Below the pieces are notes generated by a model, which saw only the letters and a list, made by a program, of their open reading frames with translations, had not been told where the DNA came from and ran no database searches. A stretch of 64,000 nucleotides of DNA. Source: Nonomuraea maritima. GTDB taxonomy: Bacteria > Actinomycetota > Actinomycetes > Streptosporangiales > Streptosporangiaceae. Below, in pieces: positions 58,128 to 64,000 of this stretch. The stretch spans positions 57,956 through 121,955 of the forward strand of contig NZ_FNFB01000022.1 of the NCBI RefSeq assembly GCF_900100395.1, in the 5' to 3' direction. Both the position numbers and the translations under genes were made by a program. The first letter of the stretch is position 1, and each line of letters begins with the position of its first letter.

Positions 58128-60614
58128 ATGGAGAAGTTCCACCACGCATGGTCCGGCCGGGAAGGTGCAGAATCGCTGTCGGTGGCCGATATCAGCGAAC
58201 GAGATGACACGGAGGACCTCTCGACAGAGGATCCCGCCGGGGGTGAGCCGCGCTCCGACACCGACGTCTACGTCGTCGAGCCCCTGCTGCCCCAACGCCT
58301 GCGCCGCCCTTCCGACCTGCTGCGCTTCATCGCCACGCTCGTCGTGCTCGGCGCCGTCATCCTGCTCGCCCTGGTCGCCAAGCAGACGCTGAACGGCCTC
58401 GAGGCCGACGTCAAGGAGGGCGCCGACCTCGTCCCGCTGCTCAGTCGAATCGCCGCCTTCCTCGGTGGCGCGGCCGTGCTCATCGTGCCCGCGGCGTTCG
58501 CCGTCGAGCGCGTCTTCCACCGCGACGGCCTGCGCGTCGCCGAAGGGCTGATCGCCGCCATCGTCGGCATGGCGGGCTCGTTCCTGCTCGGCCAGTGGCT
58601 CGTCTCCGGCACCCTCGACGACCTGCGCGTGCTGCTCACCGGCGACCGCATGATCGAGCCGCTCAACACGCTGCTCACCTCGGTCGTCGCGTACGCCACC
58701 GCCGTCCGCATCTCCCGCCGTCCGACGTGGCGGATGCTGATGTGGACCACAATCGCGCTCTACATCCTCGCGTTCTTCTCCGGCCGGCAGATCACCATCC
58801 CGAGCGCCGTCGTCACGGTGCTGGTCGGCATGGCCATCGGCTACGCCACCCTGTACGGAGTCGGCAGCCCCAACACCCGCCCGCCCGGCAGCGCCGTGGT
58901 CGCCGCCCTGCGCAAGCTGTCGTTCTCCCCGATCACGGCCCGCCGCATCGAGGACGACCACCAGGGCAGCCGCCGCTACGCCATCGGCCTCGAGGACGGC
59001 ACGAGCCTCGACGTCACCGTCCTCGACCGCGACCGCCAGGTGGCCGGGCTGCCGTACCGGCTGTGGCGGCGCATCAGGCTCAACTCCGAGACCAGGCGCC
59101 GGGCGATCCGGTCGCTGCGCGCCGAGCTCGAACGCGAGGCCCTCATGGCGTACGCCGCCCAGGCGGCCGGCGCCAGCACGCCCCGCCTGCTCGGCACGAG
59201 CGAGATCGGCACCGAGGCCGCGCTGCTCGCCTACGAGCACCTCGACACCCGTCCGCTCGACGACGTGCCCGACGACGAGATCGACGACGACCTGCTCGCC
59301 CAGATCTGGGAGCAGGTCGGGCTGCTGCAGATCCAGCGGCTGGCCCACCGCCGCCTCACCGGCGAGGGCATCCACCTCGACCGCGCCGGACGCATCGTGC
59401 TGACCGACCCGCGCAGCGGCGAGATCGCCGCCGGCGACCTGCTGCTCCGGCTCGACGTCGCCCAGCTGCTCACCTACCTGGCGCTGCGCGTCGGCCCCGA
59501 GCGCTCGGTGCGCGCCGCCGCGGCGGTGATGGGCCCCGACGCGCTCGCCGCCGCCATGCCGCTGCTCCAGCGCATCGCCCTGACCAGAGAGACCCGCGCG
59601 GCCCTCGCGAAGAACAAGAAGGTGCTGCCCGGCCTGCGCGAGCAGATCGTCGCGCTCAAGCCGCAGGGCAAGGTCGAAGAGGTCCGCCTCGAACGCTTCC
59701 GCCCCCGCACGCTCATCACGATCATCCTGAGCGCGATCGCCGCCTACATCGTGCTCTCCCAGCTCAGCCAGGTCGACGTCTACACGGTGGTCACCACGGC
59801 CAACTGGGCCTGGTCGGGGGTGGCGCTGGTCGCCTCGTTCGTCAGCTTCGTGGCGGCCGCGTTCATGCTGCGCGGGTTCGTCCCCGAGCACCTGCCGCTG
59901 TGGCGCACGGTGCTCGTCCAGCTGGCGTCGTCGTTCGTCAAGCTCGTCGCGCCCGCGGCCGTGGGCGGCGTCGCGATCAACACGCGCTACCTGCAGAAAC
60001 GGGGCATCCGGCCGGCGAGCGCGGTGGCCAGTGTGGGCGCGTCCCAGCTCATCATGCTGGTCTTCCACATCGCGCTGCTGCTGCTGTTCGCCTACATCAC
60101 CGGCTCCAACACGGCCACCTCGTTCACGCCGTCACGCGGGCTCGTCCTCGCGCTGCTGTCGGTCGCGCTGCTCGCCGTGGTGGTGCTCGGGTTGCCGCCG
60201 CTGCGCCGGCTGATCAACAAGCGGCTGCGCGGCCTGTTCTCCAACGTGCTGCCGCGGCTGCTCGACGTCCTGCAATCGCCGCGCAAGATGGTCGAGGCCA
60301 GCATCGGCACCCTCATGATCACCATCGCGTTCGTGGTGTGCCTGTACGCCTGCGTGCAGGCGTTCGGCGGTGAGATCAGCTTCACCGCCGTCGCCGTCGT
60401 CTACCTCACGGCCAACGCCATCGGCTCGGCCGCGCCCACGCCCGGCGGCCTCGGCGCGGTCGAGGCGGCGCTCATCCTCGGGCTGACCCTCGCCGGGCTG
60501 CCCCGCGAGCTGGCCACCTCGGCCGTCCTGCTGCACCGGCTGCTCACGTTCTGGCTGCCGGTGTTGCCGGGCTGGGCCTCGTTCACCTACCTCCAGCGGC
60601 ACGAGGCCCTCTGA
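58128..60614 (+). CDS. Flippase-like (LPG-synthase-TM) protein with a kinase-like middle domain
   Basis: The protein has 828 residues. About six helices fill residues 65-245. The middle region (about 285-500) resembles a small-molecule kinase fold: LAHRRLTGEGIHLDRAGRIV ends with TDPRSGEI, where the catalytic HxD Asp has become Arg, so it is probably a pseudokinase. The C-terminal part (about 530-815) has about eight helices of the lysylphosphatidylglycerol synthase TM/AglD type, with APTPGGLGAVEAAL as the hallmark. It may move a lipid or sugar-lipid across the membrane; no such substrate is known here. Confidence 0.85.
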   Translation: MEKFHHAWSGREGAESLSVADISERDDTEDLSTEDPAGGEPRSDTDVYVVEPLLPQRLRRPSDLLRFIATLVVLGAVILLALVAKQTLNGLEADVKEGADLVPLLSRIAAFLGGAAVLIVPAAFAVERVFHRDGLRVAEGLIAAIVGMAGSFLLGQWLVSGTLDDLRVLLTGDRMIEPLNTLLTSVVAYATAVRISRRPTWRMLMWTTIALYILAFFSGRQITIPSAVVTVLVGMAIGYATLYGVGSPNTRPPGSAVVAALRKLSFSPITARRIEDDHQGSRRYAIGLEDGTSLDVTVLDRDRQVAGLPYRLWRRIRLNSETRRRAIRSLRAELEREALMAYAAQAAGASTPRLLGTSEIGTEAALLAYEHLDTRPLDDVPDDEIDDDLLAQIWEQVGLLQIQRLAHRRLTGEGIHLDRAGRIVLTDPRSGEIAAGDLLLRLDVAQLLTYLALRVGPERSVRAAAAVMGPDALAAAMPLLQRIALTRETRAALAKNKKVLPGLREQIVALKPQGKVEEVRLERFRPRTLITIILSAIAAYIVLSQLSQVDVYTVVTTANWAWSGVALVASFVSFVAAAFMLRGFVPEHLPLWRTVLVQLASSFVKLVAPAAVGGVAINTRYLQKRGIRPASAVASVGASQLIMLVFHIALLLLFAYITGSNTATSFTPSRGLVLALLSVALLAVVVLGLPPLRRLINKRLRGLFSNVLPRLLDVLQSPRKMVEASIGTLMITIAFVVCLYACVQAFGGEISFTAVAVVYLTANAIGSAAPTPGGLGAVEAALILGLTLAGLPRELATSAVLLHRLLTFWLPVLPGWASFTYLQRHEAL

Positions 60615-60616
60615 CA

Positions 60617-61603
60617 TCAGAGGTGGCGCTCGGTGACCTTGTCGATCGACTGGAGCTCGTCCTCGGTGAACACGGGTCCGTCGACGCAGGCCACGTTGTC
60701 CTCCAGCTGCCGCACACTGCTCGCGCCGATCAGCACGCTCGTCACCCGCGGGTCGCGGAGCGTCCACGACAGCGCCATCTGCGCCAGCGTCTGGCCCCGG
60801 CCTCGCGCGATCTCGTTGAGGTCGCGCGCCAGGTCGCGGTTGATCCGGTCCTCGCTGAGGAACCGGCTCGTCGCCGCCCGCGAATCGGACGGCACCCCGT
60901 CGAGGTAGCGGTCGGTCAGCAGCCCCTGCGCCAGCGGCGAGAACACGATGCAGCCCATCCCCGCCTCCTCCAGCACGTCGAGCAGCCCGTCCTCGATCCA
61001 GCGGTTGATCATCGAGTAGGACGGCTGGTGGATGAGCAGCGGCGTGCCGAGTTCCCGCATGATGCGGGTGGCCTGGGCGGTCTGCTCCGGCGTGTAGTTG
61101 GAGATGCCCGCGTACAGCGCCTTGCCCGAGCGCACCGCCCGGTCGAGCGCCCCCATGGTCTCCTCCAGCGGCGTCTCCGGGTCGGGACGGTGGCTGTAGA
61201 AGATGTCCACGTAGTCGAGGCCCATGCGCTGCAGCGACTGGTCGAGGCTGGCCAGCAGGTACTTGCGCGACCCCAGGTCACCGTACGGGCCGGGCCACAT
61301 GTCGTACCCGGCCTTGGTGGAGATCACCAGCTCGTCGCGGTACGGGGCGAAGTCCTCGCGCATGACGCGCCCGAAGGTGCGCTCGGCCGACCCGTACGGC
61401 ACGCCGTAGTTGTTGGCCAGGTCGAAGTGCGTCACCCCGAGGTCGAACGCCCGGCGCAGGATCGCGCGGGAGGTCTCGATCGGCCGGTTGTCGCCGAAGT
61501 TGTGCCACAGGCCCAGGGAGACCACCGGCAGCTTCAGCCCGCTGCGCCCGCTCCGATTGTACGGCTGGCGCTCGTAACGCCGCTCGTCGGCCCGGTAGGT
61601 CAT
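60617..61603 (-). CDS. Aldo/keto reductase, YghZ/MgrA-like
   Basis: The protein has 328 residues from ATG 61603. The NADPH-dependent barrel has the active-site Asp and Tyr in FDLANNYGVPYGSAE, the Lys in VISTKAGYDMWPGPYG and the His in YSHRPDPETP. This pattern matches L-glyceraldehyde 3-phosphate reductase-type enzymes. Its start overlaps the stop of the oligopeptidase gene (61600-61603), so it is translationally coupled to it. The true substrate is not known. Confidence 0.9.
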   Translation of the reverse strand: MTYRADERRYERQPYNRSGRSGLKLPVVSLGLWHNFGDNRPIETSRAILRRAFDLGVTHFDLANNYGVPYGSAERTFGRVMREDFAPYRDELVISTKAGYDMWPGPYGDLGSRKYLLASLDQSLQRMGLDYVDIFYSHRPDPETPLEETMGALDRAVRSGKALYAGISNYTPEQTAQATRIMRELGTPLLIHQPSYSMINRWIEDGLLDVLEEAGMGCIVFSPLAQGLLTDRYLDGVPSDSRAATSRFLSEDRINRDLARDLNEIARGRGQTLAQMALSWTLRDPRVTSVLIGASSVRQLEDNVACVDGPVFTEDELQSIDKVTERHL

Positions 61604-63690
61604 GCCGTTCCTCTCTCGATGATCCACGCGAGGGCGAACGCCTCCTCGTGCCAGGCGTCGTAGCGTCCGCTCCGCCCGCCGTGCCCCGCGCCCATCTCGG
61701 TCTTCAGCAGGAAGGGCCCGCCGTCGGCCGTCGCCCGCAGCCTCGCGATCCACTTCGCCGGCTCGTGGTACAGCACACGCGTGTCGTTCAGGCTCGTACG
61801 GGCCAGAATCGGCGGGTACGTCCGGCCGTCCACGTTCTCGTACGGCGAGTAGCTCTTCATGTAGGCGTAGACATCGGGGTCGTGCAGCGGATCACCCCAC
61901 TCGTCCCACTCGATCACCGTCAGCGGAAGCGACGGGTCGAGGATGGTGTTCAGCGCGTCCACGAACGGTACCTCCGCGACCACGCCCGCGAACTCCTCGG
62001 GTGCCAGGTTGGCCACCGCACCCATGAGCAGGCCGCCCGCCGAGCCGCCGCGCGCGATCACCCGCGAGCTCCAGCCGGTCGCCTTCAGCTGCCTGGCCAC
62101 GGCCACGAAGTCGGTGAACGTGTTGCGCTTCCTCGTCAGCTTGCCTTCCTCGTACCACCGGCGGCCCATCTCGCCGCCGCCCCGCACGTGGGCGATCGCG
62201 AAGACGAACCCGCGGTGGAGCAGGGACAGGCGCGGCACGGAGAAGCCGGGGTCGATGGAGGTCTCGTAGCTGCCGTAGCCGTACAGCAGGGTCGGGGCGG
62301 GCCTCGCCGCGTCCTTGCGCTTCACGATGGACACGGGGATCCTCGTGCCGTCCTCGGCCAGGGCCCACTCACGGAACTGCTCGTAGTCGGCCGGGTCGTA
62401 GCCGCCCAGCACCGGCCGCTGCTTGAGCAGGATCAGCCGGTGAGTGTCGAGCTCGTAGTCGTACACGCTCGGCGGGGTGATCATGCTGGTGTACGACAGT
62501 CGCAGCCGCGTGGTCGTGAACTCGGGGTTGCCGGCCGGGCCCACGCTGTAGAGCGGCTCGGGGAAGTCGATCTCGTACGCGTTCCGCGCCGACGCCTCCA
62601 CCCGCTCGTGCCACGTCCCCCCGTCGCCGCCGTACGGAAGCACCCGCAGCCCGGTCAGCCCGTCGCGGCGGAAGTGCACGACGGCGTGGTCGGAGAACGC
62701 GTCGATCTCCAGCAGCCGGGTGTCGTCGCGGTGGGGGACGAGCGGCGTCCACGTGCCGGGGTCGTCGAGCGGCGCGGTGGCCAGCTCGAAGTTCTCGGCG
62801 TCCGCGTTGTGCAGGACGTAGAAGAAGTCACCCGCGTGCTCGACGCCGTACTCGACGCCCTCGGTGCGCGGCCGGACGACGCGGAACTCACCCGTCGGGT
62901 CGGTCGCGTCGAGGATCCGCACCTCACTGGTGATCTTGCTGCCCGCGCTCAGCACGAGGTAGCGCTCGCTGCGGGTGAGCCCGATGCCCACCCAGTACTT
63001 CTCGTCGCTCTCCTCGTAGACGAGCGCGTCCTCCTGGGACCCGAGGGTGTGCCGGTAGACCTGGTACGGGCGCCAGGCGTCGTCGACGCGCGTGTAGAAG
63101 AACGTCGAGCCGTCGGCCGACCAGGCGCCACCGTAGAAGATGTCGGTGATCTCGTCGGGGAGGAGCTCGCCGGTCTCCAGGTTCTTGAACCGCAGCGTGA
63201 ACCGCTCGTCGCCCTTGTAGTCGGTCGAGTAGGCGAGCATCGTGCCGTCGGGCGAGACCGAGCTCGTACCGATCGAGAAGAACGCGCTGTCGCCGGCGAG
63301 CTCGTTGCCGTCGAGGATCACGCGCTCGTCGGCGAGCGACTCGCCCGGGACGATCTCCGGTGGCGCGTCTCCGTCGGCCGGCACCCGGCAGGAGACGGCG
63401 TACTGCTTGCCCTCCTCCGTACGCGTGAAGTACCACCACGCGCCCTTGCGGCTGGCGACCGACAGGTCGGTCTCCTGGGTACGGCCCTTGATCTCCTGGA
63501 AAACCTGCTCCTCGAGCTCGGACAGATGCGCCGTCTGCTGCTCGACGTACTCGTTCTCCGCCTCGAGATAGGCGGTCGTGTCGGGATCTTCCTTGTTGCC
63601 GAGCCACGCGTACTCGTCGATGACGACGTCACCGTGATGCGTACGCTTCGTCGGGACCTTCTTCGCCACTGGCGGCGTGTTGCTGTTCAC
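61600..63690 (-). CDS. ptrB: Oligopeptidase B-type S9 peptidase
   Basis: The protein has 696 residues from GTG 63690. A seven-blade propeller-like N-terminal domain (about 70-420) is followed by the alpha/beta hydrolase domain. The catalytic Ser550 is in GGSAGGLLMG, with D636 in SLNDTR and H670 in GAGHGG. It cleaves small peptides, typically after basic residues in the family. A TAGACT box six bases before the start codon suggests a leaderless transcript. No signal peptide is visible. Confidence 0.93.
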   Translation of the reverse strand: MNSNTPPVAKKVPTKRTHHGDVVIDEYAWLGNKEDPDTTAYLEAENEYVEQQTAHLSELEEQVFQEIKGRTQETDLSVASRKGAWWYFTRTEEGKQYAVSCRVPADGDAPPEIVPGESLADERVILDGNELAGDSAFFSIGTSSVSPDGTMLAYSTDYKGDERFTLRFKNLETGELLPDEITDIFYGGAWSADGSTFFYTRVDDAWRPYQVYRHTLGSQEDALVYEESDEKYWVGIGLTRSERYLVLSAGSKITSEVRILDATDPTGEFRVVRPRTEGVEYGVEHAGDFFYVLHNADAENFELATAPLDDPGTWTPLVPHRDDTRLLEIDAFSDHAVVHFRRDGLTGLRVLPYGGDGGTWHERVEASARNAYEIDFPEPLYSVGPAGNPEFTTTRLRLSYTSMITPPSVYDYELDTHRLILLKQRPVLGGYDPADYEQFREWALAEDGTRIPVSIVKRKDAARPAPTLLYGYGSYETSIDPGFSVPRLSLLHRGFVFAIAHVRGGGEMGRRWYEEGKLTRKRNTFTDFVAVARQLKATGWSSRVIARGGSAGGLLMGAVANLAPEEFAGVVAEVPFVDALNTILDPSLPLTVIEWDEWGDPLHDPDVYAYMKSYSPYENVDGRTYPPILARTSLNDTRVLYHEPAKWIARLRATADGGPFLLKTEMGAGHGGRSGRYDAWHEEAFALAWIIERGTA

Positions 63691-64000
63691 GTGGGGAGTC
63701 TATGTTCGGTCGTGATCGTTCTGTTGCCCACCAAGGATGCGAAGCGGTCCGGGACACCGGGAAGCGCTGCTAATCTTGTGGAGCCGACGCGGTGCGGCAC
63801 AACCCCTCCCTTCACTCCGGTGATAAAGGTGTGTTGTGTGTTGCCGCAGAGGTAATCTCCTTCGTGACCTGCGGGCCACGAGATCGATTCGCGGATCGGT
63901 CGAGTGGCTGGTAAGTTAGAGGGGTTGTCCCCGAAAGGGGGCAGGGATTAATTCCCGCAGATCGAGCAAGACCGGTCAATTTGACAGGAACTTGAACGGC
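63691..64000. other. Non-coding region at the right edge, possible leader of a gene beyond the window
   Basis: No ORF I trust starts on the plus strand here. Features include TAATCT (63771-63776), which looks like a -10 box, a CCCCGAAAGGGG hairpin at about 63930, GGGATTAATTCCC just after it, and TTGACA at 63981-63986 which would be a strong -35 box cut off by the edge. The layout might be an rRNA or highly expressed operon leader, but this is not proven. Confidence 0.35.

Overview
The window is very GC-rich DNA with GTG starts, several apparently leaderless genes and many TCS, MFS and GNAT proteins. It reads as a filamentous actinomycete. BldC followed by a conserved hypothetical, valine dehydrogenase, DUF3073, purM, purF and a sterol-carrier-family protein is an actinomycete chromosomal core order, and a Streptosporangiaceae-like organism (Nonomuraea or a relative) is my best guess. 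This is inferred from content and context, not from a search. No tRNA, rRNA, insertion sequence, prophage or CRISPR array was recognised.

Layout. 1-6059: the end of a molybdopterin oxidoreductase, a membrane SMI1/KNR4-type protein, a DUF4232 lipoprotein, a YiaA/B protein, a NarL-type two-component pair and a BMP-like lipoprotein. 6236-10741: an export block with a HupE/UreJ-like membrane protein, a secreted metallophosphoesterase with a Pro/Gly/His repeat tail behind a PHO-box-like site, and a DUF916-like cell-surface protein. 10873-22685: metabolic and regulatory genes (HAD hydrolase, membrane macro-domain protein, methyltransferase, lpdA, orphan response regulator, pyrD, GNAT, GH20 hexosaminidase with a lipoprotein amidase, LacI and TetR regulators). 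22818-30666: the bldC-vdh-purM-purF core block, with a decayed MarR gene next to purF. 30738-41707: a PhoX-like protein and an efflux region. That region has an ABC exporter behind a SoxR/MerR-like promoter, a TetR/MFS pair around a repeated operator, and a cyclase-Crp-MFS gene string. 41829-45766: purL, purQ, an anti-sigma-type ATPase and purS. 46014-49515: a 2-oxoacid dehydrogenase complex (E1 alpha, E1 beta, E2), whose E3 may be lpdA at 13842-15221. 49720-63690: assorted catabolic and membrane genes, including a guanidine-III riboswitch in front of an SMR guanidinium exporter, FadE5-like acyl-CoA dehydrogenase, a second molybdopterin oxidoreductase, a large flippase-like protein with a kinase-like middle, an aldo/keto reductase and oligopeptidase B. 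The last 310 bases are non-coding and may lead into a gene beyond the window.

The clearest regulatory discoveries are the guanidine-III riboswitch (54084-54124), the 19-bp-spacer SoxR-type promoter of the ABC exporter (32708-32738), the TetR operator with 19-bp repeats (36008-36056), and the cyclase/Crp/MFS unit. The macro-domain membrane protein (11574-12389), related to Thoeris type II ThsA effectors but without a TIR partner, is the best candidate for an unrecognised immune or signalling component.
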